In this document: in pieces, positions 53,640-62,757 of the stretch
Layout: each line of letters opens with the position of its first letter
Position numbering within the stretch: position 1 is the first letter of the stretch
Made by a program: the position numbers and the translations under genes
Assembly: GCF_000185365.1 (NCBI RefSeq)
Contig: NZ_GL622241.1
Coordinates: forward strand, 336,994 to 400,993
Length of the DNA stretch: 64,000 nt
Direction of reading: 5' to 3'
Source of the DNA: Enterococcus italicus DSM 15952
GTDB lineage: Bacteria > Bacillota > Bacilli > Lactobacillales > Enterococcaceae
The notes under the pieces: generated by a model
What the model saw: the letters and a program-made list of their open reading frames with translations, nothing else
Database searches by the model: none
What the model was told of the DNA's origin: nothing

Positions 53640-53694
53640 GAGACGCCCTCCTTAAACTAACCATTTTCACGTAATAAAACCTAACGTAAGTCAA

Positions 53695-53723
53695 ATTATA
53701 AGAATTTAATTAGATTATTGTAA
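53695..53723 (-). promoter_or_regulatory. Promoter of the M20/Opp/Amt-PII operon
   Basis: Minus strand TTACAA (53718-53723), 17-nt spacer, perfect TATAAT (53695-53700). Confidence 0.65.
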
Positions 53724-53726
53724 TCT
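53712..53726. promoter_or_regulatory. 15-bp palindrome over the -35 box of the scavenging operon
   Basis: AGATTA-TTG-TAATCT, a perfect inverted repeat that covers the -35 hexamer; a likely repressor site. The rest of 53640-53960 is A/T-rich and shows no other feature I can name. Confidence 0.5.
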
Positions 53727-53960
53727 ATTTTCATAATTAATTCACTATTTTCTCACTTTTTTATTTTATTAATTTTACACAATCTTTTCTTACTATTATT
53801 AGATAAAGTTGATTTAATAGCTTATTTCATTTTTAATTTGTGATTTTCTGAAAAAAATCAATGATTTACAACTTATATATTCATGATATATGTTAAAATT
53901 TCTATTAAAAATATTAAAATAAAATTAGAAAAGAGTGGTCTTTTGAAAAAAGAAAGAATA

Positions 53961-55373
53961 ATGGAGATATTGAATGAAAAAAAAGAAATTTTTTTTCAAG
54001 CTTCTGATTCTATATGGGACACACCTGAACTACGCTTTGCCGTCGATCAATCTGTACAACAACATTATAGTGTCTTAGAAAAAGAAGGATTTACGATAGA
54101 AAAGGGCATTGGTGGCATGCGTAATGCCTATGTAGCCACATATGGTAGTGGGTCTCCTATAGTAGGTATTCTTGGTGAATATGATGCGCTTTCTAATTTA
54201 AGTCAACAAGCTGACTTAAAGAAACAAGAGCCCATTACTAAAGGTGCTAATGGGCATGGATGCGGTCATAATTTACTGGGGATGGGTGCTGTTGCAGGAG
54301 CTGTGGGAGCGAAAGAATTTTTAAAAGAAACGGGTGGTCCGGGTACAATTAAATTATTCGGTTGCCCTGCAGAGGAAGGTGGTTGTGGAAAGTCATATAT
54401 TGCCAGAGCTGGTCTGTTTGATGAATTAGATTTGGCATTAAGTTGGCACCCGATGGATCAGACAGGAGCTTGGGGTGCTTCAAGTTTGGCTGTATACCAT
54501 GTCAATTATCACTTTAAAGGTATTTCATCTCATGCAGCGGGAGCTCCTGAATTAGGTCGTAGCGCATTAGATGCCGCTGAATTAATGAATATCGGTGTAC
54601 AATTTTTACGTGAACACATTATTGATGATGCAAGAATCCATTATGCCTTTACAGATACTGGAGGCACCTCTCCTAACGTTGTTCAATCAAGTGCTTCTTT
54701 ATTTTATTATGTTCGTGCACCGAAAATGGAACAAGCTACCGAAATTTACGAAAGAGTGACTAAAATTGCAGAAGGGGCCGCATTAATGACTGGTACGACT
54801 ATGGAGGTTAGCCTTGATTCTGCATATTATGAATATATACCAAATAAACTTTGGACAGCACAGATGCATGAAAATCTATCCTTGATTGATTTATTTGACT
54901 ATTCTGCTGAAGAATTGGCCTATGAACAAGGCTATTATGATACAATTGCTGATTCAGTGAAACAAGACATCTATCACAAGCTTTTGGATATTTTCCCAGA
55001 TAAAAGTGTTGAAGAACTTAAAGAATACGTTTCTCTTCCTATTTGTCAATTTATTTTACCACTTTCATTTGATGGAACTGGAGGAGGATCGACAGATGTC
55101 GGAGATGTCAGCTGGATATGCCCTACTGCCCAAGTTTGGATTGGTTGTGAGCCTTTGGGAAGTGCTCCTCATAGCTGGCAATGGGTTGCTAACGGGAAAT
55201 CTTCAGTCGCTCATAAAGGATTACTCAATGCGGGTAAAGCAATCGCTTTAACAGCAATCGATGCCTTTACTTCACCCGAAAGAATAAAAAAAGGGAAAGA
55301 GGAGCATTTACGTAATCTAAAAGGAAAAACGTATAAATGTGCCATACCAAATACGGTTATGCCGGATTGCTAA
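53961..55373 (+). CDS. AbgB-like M20 amidohydrolase
   Basis: 470 residues if started at the ATG at 53961. The open frame extends upstream to 53883 but the extra part is Lys/Ile-rich without an RBS; a TTG at 53943 is an alternative. Zn ligands in GHGCGHNLLGMGAVAGA (about residues 90-106), CPAEEGGCGK, LSWHPMD, and SSHAAGAPELGRSALDA in the lid domain, with GGGSTDVGDVSW. This is the AbgB subunit type, which in E. coli with AbgA cleaves p-aminobenzoyl-glutamate; no AbgA-like partner is adjacent. Divergent from the M20/Opp operon. Confidence 0.87.
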   Translation: MEILNEKKEIFFQASDSIWDTPELRFAVDQSVQQHYSVLEKEGFTIEKGIGGMRNAYVATYGSGSPIVGILGEYDALSNLSQQADLKKQEPITKGANGHGCGHNLLGMGAVAGAVGAKEFLKETGGPGTIKLFGCPAEEGGCGKSYIARAGLFDELDLALSWHPMDQTGAWGASSLAVYHVNYHFKGISSHAAGAPELGRSALDAAELMNIGVQFLREHIIDDARIHYAFTDTGGTSPNVVQSSASLFYYVRAPKMEQATEIYERVTKIAEGAALMTGTTMEVSLDSAYYEYIPNKLWTAQMHENLSLIDLFDYSAEELAYEQGYYDTIADSVKQDIYHKLLDIFPDKSVEELKEYVSLPICQFILPLSFDGTGGGSTDVGDVSWICPTAQVWIGCEPLGSAPHSWQWVANGKSSVAHKGLLNAGKAIALTAIDAFTSPERIKKGKEEHLRNLKGKTYKCAIPNTVMPDC

Positions 55374-55386
55374 AAATACACATACA

Positions 55387-55485
55387 AAAAATACCTGAAC
55401 ATATCTCTATATCATTTTTATAGTCGAAAGCTAAGATTAGTCGAATTCACTATATAAATGTATAAATTAATGTTCAGGTATTTTT
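55387..55485. terminator. Long-loop bidirectional terminator
   Basis: 16-bp perfect arms AAAAATACCTGAACAT (55387-55402) and ATGTTCAGGTATTTTT (55470-55485) enclose a 67-nt loop between the convergent AbgB-like and OppA-like genes. The loop is unusually long for a terminator. Confidence 0.7.
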
Positions 55486-55503
55486 CATTATTCACGGGAA
55501 CAA

Positions 55504-57138
55504 CTACTTCACATATGCTAAACGGTAAGATACAGTTCGACCAAATGGGAAAATTTGAAGATTTTGTAGTTTCTCCGATTGTAAGTATGCTACTGCACCT
55601 TGATACAATGGCAACACGGCTGTATCTGTTTCAATCAGTTGTTTTTCCAGTGCTAATAGTTCTTTCCATCGTGCATCAGCATCATTCGCTAATGTCGTAC
55701 GAGCTTCTTCTAATCCTTGGTCATAGCTAGAACTTGCATAGCCAGATGTATTCAACCCACCTTTTGAATCATAAAATTCTAAGAAGTTGATAGGGTCTGC
55801 ATAGTCCGGTGTCCATGTACCAAACACTAAATCAAAATCCCCCGCTGTTTGTAAATCTAATCGATTTTGCAACGGCACAGATTTGATCGTAATAGTCAAA
55901 CCTGGTAAGTTTTGCTCAAGTTGTCCTTGAATGTACTCAACGGTCTTTTTAGAAGAGGCTGTATCTGAAGAAAGTAATTCCAATGTAATTTGATCTTTTC
56001 CTAATTCTTCTTTGGCTTTGGCCCATGAAGCTTGTGCCTTCTCAAGATTATATGGAAGCAAATCGCCGTTTTCTTTACGGAAATCTTCACCAGTTGATGG
56101 ATCTTTTGCGAAGTTACTTGGGACGAAACCATTTAAAGCAGTCGAGCCATCGCCTAATATATCTTCTGCAAATGATTTTTTATCAATGGCCTGTAAAATA
56201 GCTTGGCGGACATTTAAGTTTCCTGTGACGTCACGCTTTTGATTGGCACTAATATAGCCTACCAAAGCTTTCGGTACATAATGCGCTAAGTCGTTGTCTT
56301 TGTATTGTTGCGCGTAGGTATCAGTCAATGTCGTATAGTCAAGCGCATCGGTTTCAAATAAGTTTACGCCGGTTCCTGTTTCCTTGACTACTTGCACATC
56401 AATTTCTTCTAATTGAACATTGCCTGCATCCCAATAGCTATCATTTTTAACTAATTTCCAAGACTCATTGGCTCCTGTCCACCCTTCGATTTTGAATGGT
56501 CCATTTCCCACAAAGTTCTCTGAACTAGTTCCATAATCCTTCCCTTTTTCTTTCGCGAAATTCACATCTTTTGGCATAAATGGTGTGCCTACCAAAATTT
56601 GATCTAAATAAGTAATCGGACTTTCTAGCACAATCTGTAAGGTGTGGTCATCGACGGCTGTGACACCTAATGTATCGACATCTGCCTCTCCTTGACGAAT
56701 CTTGCTCGCGTTTTTGAAAATATCCATTCGGTTGCTACTACTTGATGCATTGGTCGGATCGACAACGTATTGGTATGCATACACAAAGTCAGCTGCCGTC
56801 ACGTCATCTCCATTACTCCATTTGGCATCTCTTAACTTAAAGGTATACGTCAAGCCATCCTCACTAACAGTTGGCTTTTCAGCAGCAATTGCAAGTTCGG
56901 GGTCACCATTTTTGTCTGTGCGATAAAGACCTTCTGTGACTTGACCAATCATATCTGAACTGTTGACATCACTGTATTGCCCACTATCTAATGTCGTTAA
57001 TTCACCTGAAGTTGAAACATTAATTACTTGCTTTGAGCTACTATCTGTACTCGTAGTCGTCTCATTTTTTCCTGTTGTTGAGCATGCAGACAGAGTCAAT
57101 GCTGCAATCGCTAAATAACCCAATAATCGTTTCTTCAT
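55504..57138 (-). CDS. OppA-like peptide-binding lipoprotein
   Basis: 544 residues from the ATG at 57138, which has GGGGG at 7-nt spacing; a start 21 bases upstream is possible but overlaps less well with an RBS. Signal peptide with lipobox LTLSACSTT, then an OppA/MppA-type SBP_bac_5 protein (LRDAKWSNGDDVTAADFVYA, NLNVRQAILQAIDKKSFAE). Longer loops and the YQYVVDPTN segment place it with true OppA rather than DppA. It has no permease genes beside it and may feed the Opp permease at 50 kb or another one. Confidence 0.9.
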   Translation of the reverse strand: MKKRLLGYLAIAALTLSACSTTGKNETTTSTDSSSKQVINVSTSGELTTLDSGQYSDVNSSDMIGQVTEGLYRTDKNGDPELAIAAEKPTVSEDGLTYTFKLRDAKWSNGDDVTAADFVYAYQYVVDPTNASSSSNRMDIFKNASKIRQGEADVDTLGVTAVDDHTLQIVLESPITYLDQILVGTPFMPKDVNFAKEKGKDYGTSSENFVGNGPFKIEGWTGANESWKLVKNDSYWDAGNVQLEEIDVQVVKETGTGVNLFETDALDYTTLTDTYAQQYKDNDLAHYVPKALVGYISANQKRDVTGNLNVRQAILQAIDKKSFAEDILGDGSTALNGFVPSNFAKDPSTGEDFRKENGDLLPYNLEKAQASWAKAKEELGKDQITLELLSSDTASSKKTVEYIQGQLEQNLPGLTITIKSVPLQNRLDLQTAGDFDLVFGTWTPDYADPINFLEFYDSKGGLNTSGYASSSYDQGLEEARTTLANDADARWKELLALEKQLIETDTAVLPLYQGAVAYLQSEKLQNLQIFPFGRTVSYRLAYVK

Positions 57139-57163
57139 TCCATTTCCCCCTTTTTTCATTCCC

Positions 57164-57874
57164 TTATAAATGATTTGCTACATATTGAAATATACCCATT
57201 TCTTGAACCAACTCTTCATACGCAAAATCCGGATGCCACTGTACTGCTAAAATGCTGTGCTTTGGATCTTCAATTGCTTCGATAACATTATCTGGACTCC
57301 ACGCAGTCTCGGTGAAATTACTTGATAAACGATTCACAGCTTGATGATGAAACGAGTTCACCGTATCATGTGTGCCATATAATGATTGTATCATGCTTTG
57401 GTCCAATGTTTGAATTCCATGCGTCGGCACAGCACGTGGAATTGGTGCTTGCATATGACGAATGCCTTTCGTTTCATCAATTTTTTGTTGCAAGTCACCA
57501 CCAAAAGCGACGTTGACTAATTGCATTCCCCGACATACAGCAAAAATCGGTTTCTTTTGAACAAGTGCTTCATCAATTAGCGCCAGCTCAAACTCATCGC
57601 GTGCTAGGTAGCTGTAATCCTCTTCTGTCTCCAGTTGTTGCCCGTAAAATTTGGTTGAGACATTTTGACCACCCGCTAATACTAGCTTGTCAATTTGGCT
57701 AATGTATTCTTTGGCAGCTTCTTTTTCACTAATGGGTATAACCATCGCCAGTGCACCTGCTTTTTGGATTGCCTTCACATAACCAAGCGGTGTATACAAG
57801 ATCGGCATCTCATGCAATACTTCTCCCGAATTTTGAATTTCATTCGCTGCAATTCCAATAATTGGCCTCTTCAT
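57164..57874 (-). CDS. Class I glutamine-amidotransferase-like hydrolase (gamma-glutamyl-GABA hydrolase/PuuD type)
   Basis: 236 residues of the peptidase C26 family. Oxyanion glycines LVLAGGQNVS, nucleophile C114 in FAVCRGMQLVNVAFGG, and histidine in VQWHPDF. The usual third residue of the triad is glutamate (WHPE); here it is aspartate. The family hydrolyses gamma-glutamyl amides such as gamma-glutamyl-GABA. It lies 25 nt upstream of the OppA-like gene in the same direction, suggesting import of peptides followed by gamma-glutamyl cleavage. Confidence 0.87.
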   Translation of the reverse strand: MKRPIIGIAANEIQNSGEVLHEMPILYTPLGYVKAIQKAGALAMVIPISEKEAAKEYISQIDKLVLAGGQNVSTKFYGQQLETEEDYSYLARDEFELALIDEALVQKKPIFAVCRGMQLVNVAFGGDLQQKIDETKGIRHMQAPIPRAVPTHGIQTLDQSMIQSLYGTHDTVNSFHHQAVNRLSSNFTETAWSPDNVIEAIEDPKHSILAVQWHPDFAYEELVQEMGIFQYVANHL

Positions 57875-57960
57875 GTCTTACTCATCCTTTACTTAAACGA
57901 TTATCTCATCAATCTTTAATAATAAAATTATCTTAATACAAAAAAAATAAAATGTATATG

Positions 57961-58003
57961 AAAAAGCGATGGTGATTCTTTATTTCTATCACCAGCGCTT
58001 TTT
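57961..58003 (-). terminator. Terminator of the heterodimeric ABC exporter operon
   Basis: AAAAAGCGATGGTGAT / ATCACCAGCGCTTTTT arms with one mismatch; T-rich tail on the minus strand, 18 nt after the exporter stop codon. Confidence 0.82.
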
Positions 58004-58021
58004 TTGTTATTTTCTTAGTTA

Positions 58022-59770
58022 TCACAGTTGTTCTGCTTGCATTTGATACATTTGTTGATAAATTCCTGTATGCTCAATTAATGAGTGATGCGTCCCTTGC
58101 TCAACAATTTCACCTCGATCTAAGACTAAGATTTGATTGGCCTCCTTAATCGTCGACAAGCGGTGGGCAATCATAAAAGTCGTACGCCCTTTCTTTAAGA
58201 CATTCATAGCCTTTTGGATAATTGTCTCAGTCTCTGTATCCACGTGGCTAGTAGCTTCATCTAAAATTAAAATTTTAGGGTTGACCACTAAAGCCCGCGC
58301 AAAACTAATCAATTGCCGCTCACCACTGGAAAACTCATTGCCCTTCTCCACTACTGGATGGTGAATACCTTCTTCATAGCGGTCCAATAAATAGGCCGCA
58401 CCGACTTGCTCCATCGCATCCACAATCATTTCATCCGTAATATCTGGGCGATTCATCCCGATATTCGAAGCAATTGTCCCTGAAAAAAGATACGGGTCCT
58501 GTAAGACAATCGCCATGCCCTTTCGTACACTTTGGCGACTGTATTCTTCGATGGTCTGACCATCAATCACAATGGAGCCGGCTTGCGGATCATAAAACCG
58601 AAAAAGTAAATTCAAAATACTCGATTTTCCTGAGCCAGTGTGACCGACAAGAGCGACTGTCTCTCCTGGTGCTGCATGGAAAGTAATATTTTTCAAAACT
58701 GTTTGTTCTGGCAAATAGCCAAATGTGACATCATGAAAGGTAACATCGCCTTCTTTAATCTGCATTTGCTTTTCTTCTTGTGATTCAGTTTTTTGATCAG
58801 CAAACTCAAAAATTCGTTGACCAGCGGCTAGAGATTGTTGGATATTGGCAATTGTTTGTACGAATCCCTCAATCGGGTCAAACAAGCGATTGATGTAGTC
58901 GATAAAGACATACATCAGACCCGCTGAAAGGAGCATATGGCCATCTAAAAACTGATAAGAAGCCAATGAAATCACAGTTAACATCGTGACGTTTCTTAAT
59001 AGATTGGCAAATCCCCACGCCACCGATGAATCCAAAAGCAAGTATTTTCTTCCCATCTCAAACCACTTTTGGACAGTATCTTTGAATTCGTGTAGCAATT
59101 GATTTTCGCGCTGAAATGCTTGCACGACCGCCATTCCTTGGACAAACTCATTCAGCTGTCCGCTAATCTGGGAGATATATTCTCGCATAGCTAGATTGTA
59201 TTTAGAGGCATATTTTGTGTATTGCTTTTGCCAAATAATTAAAATCGGAACTAAAATTAGCATCGCTACGCCTAAGCGTCTATCTAATAGCAACAAGGCA
59301 GTAAATGCACCAATAATTTGAATCATATTACTAAGCATGTTGCTAATGACACTCACATAAAAATTTCCTCGCAAAGCTTCGGTGTCATTTGTGATGCGTG
59401 CAACAACTTTTCCGGCTGGCAGCTGATCAAAATAGGAAATCGGCAGGTGATGCATGTGGGCAAATAATTCATTGCGCATGCGTTTGACAATTCGATTGGA
59501 CATTTTTCTTAGTAACAATAAACTAACATACTTTAATAATGATCCTACACTGTTTAATAAAAGATAGCTCATTAATAAGATAATCAGCCATTCTTTGTTT
59601 AAGACGCCTGTCTCATATGCAGGTGTCAGGACTTGGTCAATTAACCGCTTGGCAATCATCGGGGAATATAGTTCTAAGCCCGTGGCGATAACCAATAGAC
59701 TCGCACCTACTAGAAATCGCTGCTTATAAAAGCGGATATAACTCAATAATCGGATAATAGTCTTAAGCAT
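58022..59770 (-). CDS. Heterodimeric ABC exporter subunit, YheH/BmrD-like
   Basis: 582 residues from 59770; an ATG 12 bases upstream is equally in frame but directly abuts GGAGG. Six-helix ABC exporter domain (about 1-310) and nucleotide-binding domain: Walker A LVGHTGSGKSSILNLL, Walker B KILILDEATSHVD with the catalytic glutamate. The signature reads EFSSGERQLISFA instead of LSGGQ, the degenerate form. Together with the partner it makes an asymmetric ATPase with one active and one degenerate site. Start overlaps the partner gene stop by 8 bp. Confidence 0.9.
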   Translation of the reverse strand: MLKTIIRLLSYIRFYKQRFLVGASLLVIATGLELYSPMIAKRLIDQVLTPAYETGVLNKEWLIILLMSYLLLNSVGSLLKYVSLLLLRKMSNRIVKRMRNELFAHMHHLPISYFDQLPAGKVVARITNDTEALRGNFYVSVISNMLSNMIQIIGAFTALLLLDRRLGVAMLILVPILIIWQKQYTKYASKYNLAMREYISQISGQLNEFVQGMAVVQAFQRENQLLHEFKDTVQKWFEMGRKYLLLDSSVAWGFANLLRNVTMLTVISLASYQFLDGHMLLSAGLMYVFIDYINRLFDPIEGFVQTIANIQQSLAAGQRIFEFADQKTESQEEKQMQIKEGDVTFHDVTFGYLPEQTVLKNITFHAAPGETVALVGHTGSGKSSILNLLFRFYDPQAGSIVIDGQTIEEYSRQSVRKGMAIVLQDPYLFSGTIASNIGMNRPDITDEMIVDAMEQVGAAYLLDRYEEGIHHPVVEKGNEFSSGERQLISFARALVVNPKILILDEATSHVDTETETIIQKAMNVLKKGRTTFMIAHRLSTIKEANQILVLDRGEIVEQGTHHSLIEHTGIYQQMYQMQAEQL

Positions 59771-61511
59771 CAGACGCTTCATCCTCCTTTATTTGTTGAT
59801 GATAATATTGATCTTGGTACCAGCCAGGCTCTTGAATCAAGGATGCATGGGTACCTCGTTGGACAACTTGTCCTTCGTCCAAGACAAGTACTTGATCGGC
59901 TGTCGTAATCGCCGACAAACGATGGGTCACGATGACTAAAGTATCGGTAATCGTTTGGTTGCTGAGATTTTCGATAATGGCTTGCTCGGTCTTAGCATCG
60001 ACGGCGGAAAGTGCATCATCTAGTAACAAAACGGGACTATTTCTTAAAAAGGCACGAGCTAGGGACAATCGTTGCTTTTGTCCACCAGATAAAGACACCC
60101 CTTTTTCACCGACTAAGGTCGCTAGTTGCTCTGGCATCAGTCGGATGTCTTCGGCTAAGCAGGCCATCTCGAGTGCTTTCCATAGTTTTTCATCACTTGC
60201 TTGGCTGTCACCAAACAAGAGATTTTCACGGATTGTTCGCGAAAAAAGGGTATGTTCTTGCGGTACTTCAGCTAATTGGGACCGCACGGATTGCGTCTCA
60301 TAGTCCGTCAATGGCAAGCCGTTTAGCTCAGGCACTTGATTTGAATAAGGGTAGCGGTGGCCAAACTGACGAAGCAAAGTCGTCTTGCCGCTCCCCGTTT
60401 TACCTACGATACCGATGACTTGACCACGTGAAATCGTCAAATCTACCCCCGCGAGTACGAGTCGTTTGGTATCAGGATATCGAAAATCAAAATCTTTTAA
60501 TGCAAAGTATTCAAAGCTGGTGGCTGTTTTTACACCGGATTGCTCCAAGCCATCACCGGTCTGCAATACTTCATTGATTCGTCGCCAAGAAGCTGCTCCT
60601 TGCTGCATGACATTCACTAAGTCTCCCGCTGAAATCATAGGCCAGACGACCATCGTTAAATACACTTGAAACGAAACCATCGCCCCAATGGTAATTTGTT
60701 GACGGACGACCAATAAGGCACCAAAGCCAAAACTTAACACAAAACTAATTGCTAAAATAATCGTAACCAGTGGTGTAAAGCGTGCATCGATTTCTGAGAC
60801 GCGATCATTTTTGCTTTTTGTTTCTTCTGTACGTGCTTCAAACTGAGCCGTAGTGGCTTCTTCCAGACCAAATGCACGCACGACACGAATGCCATCAATC
60901 ATCTCTAAGACTTCACTATTCATCTCGGAAACAGAATTTTGTGCATCCGTGAATGACTTATCTACCTCTGAGCCCCATTTGAAAATAAAGTAAGCCAACA
61001 CTGGCATCGGGATCAATGCAATCAATGTCAATTGCCAGGACACACTCCAAGCCATCATCACGACAATAAACGCTAAGTATACGCTAGTGTTCAAAAAGAC
61101 CATCAAGCCATAGCCCACCGTCATCCCCATGACTTGGACATCATCACTCGAGCGCGTCATCAAATCTCCTGTTCGAAAACGATGATAAAAAGGTGCACCC
61201 ATTTTTAGAAAGTGCGTCATCAAATCCCCACGTAAATTCCGTTGTAAATCGAAGGAACCAATGAATAGAAAAAAGGTCCAGACAAACTCGGTCAGATATG
61301 CTAGGACAATCGCGCCTCCAAAAAGCACACTGTATTGAAGTAACATCTGACTAGTTAATTGTTTGGCGATAATCGCATCCACAAATAAGCGAATAATATA
61401 CGTCGGTGCTACATACATTGCGCTGGCTATCAGCATAAACAAAACGACAATGACATAGCGTTTTTTGTGTTCATTAAAATAACTTGCTAATTGGTTTAAA
61501 ATGTATTTCAT
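59763..61511 (-). CDS. Heterodimeric ABC exporter subunit, YheI/BmrC-like
   Basis: 582 residues. Membrane domain with LRGDLMTHFLKMGAPFYHRF and GDLMTRSSDDVQ, then an ATPase domain: Walker A IVGKTGSGKTTLLRQF, signature GVSLSGGQKQRLSLARA (canonical), Walker B VLLLDDALSAVDA, where Asp replaces the catalytic Glu. The division of canonical and degenerate motifs between this protein and the next matches BmrCD-type multidrug exporters. RBS GGGAG 6 nt before the ATG. Upstream is a leader with a mini-gene and an intrinsic terminator. Confidence 0.9.
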   Translation of the reverse strand: MKYILNQLASYFNEHKKRYVIVVLFMLIASAMYVAPTYIIRLFVDAIIAKQLTSQMLLQYSVLFGGAIVLAYLTEFVWTFFLFIGSFDLQRNLRGDLMTHFLKMGAPFYHRFRTGDLMTRSSDDVQVMGMTVGYGLMVFLNTSVYLAFIVVMMAWSVSWQLTLIALIPMPVLAYFIFKWGSEVDKSFTDAQNSVSEMNSEVLEMIDGIRVVRAFGLEEATTAQFEARTEETKSKNDRVSEIDARFTPLVTIILAISFVLSFGFGALLVVRQQITIGAMVSFQVYLTMVVWPMISAGDLVNVMQQGAASWRRINEVLQTGDGLEQSGVKTATSFEYFALKDFDFRYPDTKRLVLAGVDLTISRGQVIGIVGKTGSGKTTLLRQFGHRYPYSNQVPELNGLPLTDYETQSVRSQLAEVPQEHTLFSRTIRENLLFGDSQASDEKLWKALEMACLAEDIRLMPEQLATLVGEKGVSLSGGQKQRLSLARAFLRNSPVLLLDDALSAVDAKTEQAIIENLSNQTITDTLVIVTHRLSAITTADQVLVLDEGQVVQRGTHASLIQEPGWYQDQYYHQQIKEDEASDA

Positions 61512-61578
61512 TCTTTCTCCCTTTGAGTCGCTTGACCGACTCCACTTTTCTTCCTCTTCTTTTTTCTAAAAAGCGCAC

Positions 61579-61608
61579 AAAAAAGCCCTGTCCCATTCAG
61601 AACAGAGC
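61579..61608 (-). terminator. Attenuator-type terminator in the exporter leader
   Basis: Minus strand GCTCTGTTCT / GGGACAGGGC 10-bp stem (with G-U pairs), 4-nt loop GAAT, followed by TTTTTT. It lies between the leader mini-gene and the exporter genes, so transcription must read through it to reach them. Confidence 0.85.
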
Positions 61609-61644
61609 CTAGATATACGTATACAATAATTGCTTCACTGTACG

Positions 61645-61722
61645 CTAAATAGAATCCAAAGAAGGGATTAATAATGTAGATGATATGCAGTTTGTTTGGT
61701 TGTTTATCAGTAATTTGCTCAT
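61645..61722 (-). CDS. Putative 25-codon leader peptide of the ABC exporter
   Basis: ATG at 61722, TAG at 61645-61647, 25 codons starting MSKLLINNQTNC and ending SLDSI. A strong RBS GAGAGGG sits exactly 8 nt upstream and a promoter a further ~30 nt upstream. It is the only short gene in the leader and is followed by the terminator at 61579-61608. Its position matches bmrB (yheJ), the regulatory leader peptide of Bacillus subtilis bmrCD, although it is shorter and I claim no sequence identity. Predicted function: ribosome-stalling sensor of translation inhibitors. Confidence 0.6.
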   Translation of the reverse strand: MSKLLINNQTNCISSTLLIPSLDSI

Positions 61723-61767
61723 CTGACTTTCCCTCTCTTTCTTAAATTTTTAATAAGTACATCTCAT

Positions 61768-61796
61768 AGTGTACAGATACTTCTCATTATTGACAA
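61768..61796 (-). promoter_or_regulatory. Promoter of the exporter leader
   Basis: Minus strand TTGTCA (61791-61796), 17-nt spacer, TACACT (61768-61773). The predicted transcript begins near 61761, giving a leader of about 250 nt before the first exporter gene. Confidence 0.62.
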
Positions 61797-61815
61797 GTGT
61801 TTTTTTTTATTTTTG

Positions 61816-62757
61816 CTAATTTTGATTGGCCGCTAAACACTGGAAGTTAATCCATTCCTTGATTTCACGGTAAACAAACGAGGCATTTTGCTCGTTCAAA
61901 ATTTCATGACGGGCTTGATGTATCATTCGCAAAGTGACTGGATTGCCATTTTTTGCGATTTGCTTGGCACACGCATGGACACTCTTTCCGTAATGCCCCA
62001 CCGGATCCTCCTCACCTGAAATAAACAAAAACGGAAGCTGCGGATTGATTTGCTTGAGTTTTTTGGGTGAGCTGGCTTCCTTGGTTAAATAAAAAAGATC
62101 TTGATAGGCTTTTACGGTGAACGTAAATTGATTTTTCGGATCTTGTAAGTAGGCATCAACTTGCCTTTCATCCCTTGATAGCCAATCCTTAGTTGTACGC
62201 GCCGGTCGAAAATGACGATTAAAGCCATTAAAAGCCAAATTGTCTAAGATGGCGGAGCGATATTTTGGTCCACGCAGGCGGATAAAGGTCTGACTCGCCA
62301 AGAGTGCTGCGGTCATTTTAAGTAATGGTTCATAGGTCGTCCCCATCATGATGCACCCAACGAAGGTCTCATTCGGATACTTAATTAAGTAATCCCGTAC
62401 GACAAGTGAGCCCATACTATGTCCCAAAAGAACATGCGGTAGCTTCGGATACTTGGCACGGACTTGTTCATTGACGCGCTGAACATCGTCAATCAAAAAC
62501 CGGTGTCCCTCTCGATCTGCAAAATAGCCGTACTCCGCCTCATCTTGGACAGAGTCTCCATGTCCCAAATGATCATGACCGATGACCGCATAACCAGCTG
62601 ACATCAAGTACTTCGCAAAGTCCTCGTAGCGATCAATGTGCTCGACCATCCCATGTACGAGTTGGACGGTGGCTTTCGGTGCTTGCTCTGGTAGCCAATG
62701 ATTCATTTTTAATTGATGACAGCCATCTGAAGACCTAACCCAACACACTTGCTTCAT
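61816..62757 (-). CDS. Alpha/beta hydrolase (monoacylglycerol-lipase/lysophospholipase-like)
   Basis: 313 residues from 62757; the ATG six bases upstream overlaps the GGAGG. Serine hydrolase with LVHGMVEH (oxyanion), nucleophile elbow LLGHSMGSLVV (Ser about 114), acid in ISGEEDPVG and histidine in HQARHEILNE. The family (Hydrolase_4) cleaves monoacylglycerols or lysophospholipids. The start overlaps the stop of the upstream broken DHFR-like gene by 4 bp, so the two form an operon. Confidence 0.88.
   Translation of the reverse strand: MKQVCWVRSSDGCHQLKMNHWLPEQAPKATVQLVHGMVEHIDRYEDFAKYLMSAGYAVIGHDHLGHGDSVQDEAEYGYFADREGHRFLIDDVQRVNEQVRAKYPKLPHVLLGHSMGSLVVRDYLIKYPNETFVGCIMMGTTYEPLLKMTAALLASQTFIRLRGPKYRSAILDNLAFNGFNRHFRPARTTKDWLSRDERQVDAYLQDPKNQFTFTVKAYQDLFYLTKEASSPKKLKQINPQLPFLFISGEEDPVGHYGKSVHACAKQIAKNGNPVTLRMIHQARHEILNEQNASFVYREIKEWINFQCLAANQN

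Noticed and set aside
61511..61796. T-box riboswitch in the ABC exporter leader
   Set aside because: No T-box sequence or specifier loop is visible, and the leader contains a well-formed mini-gene instead.
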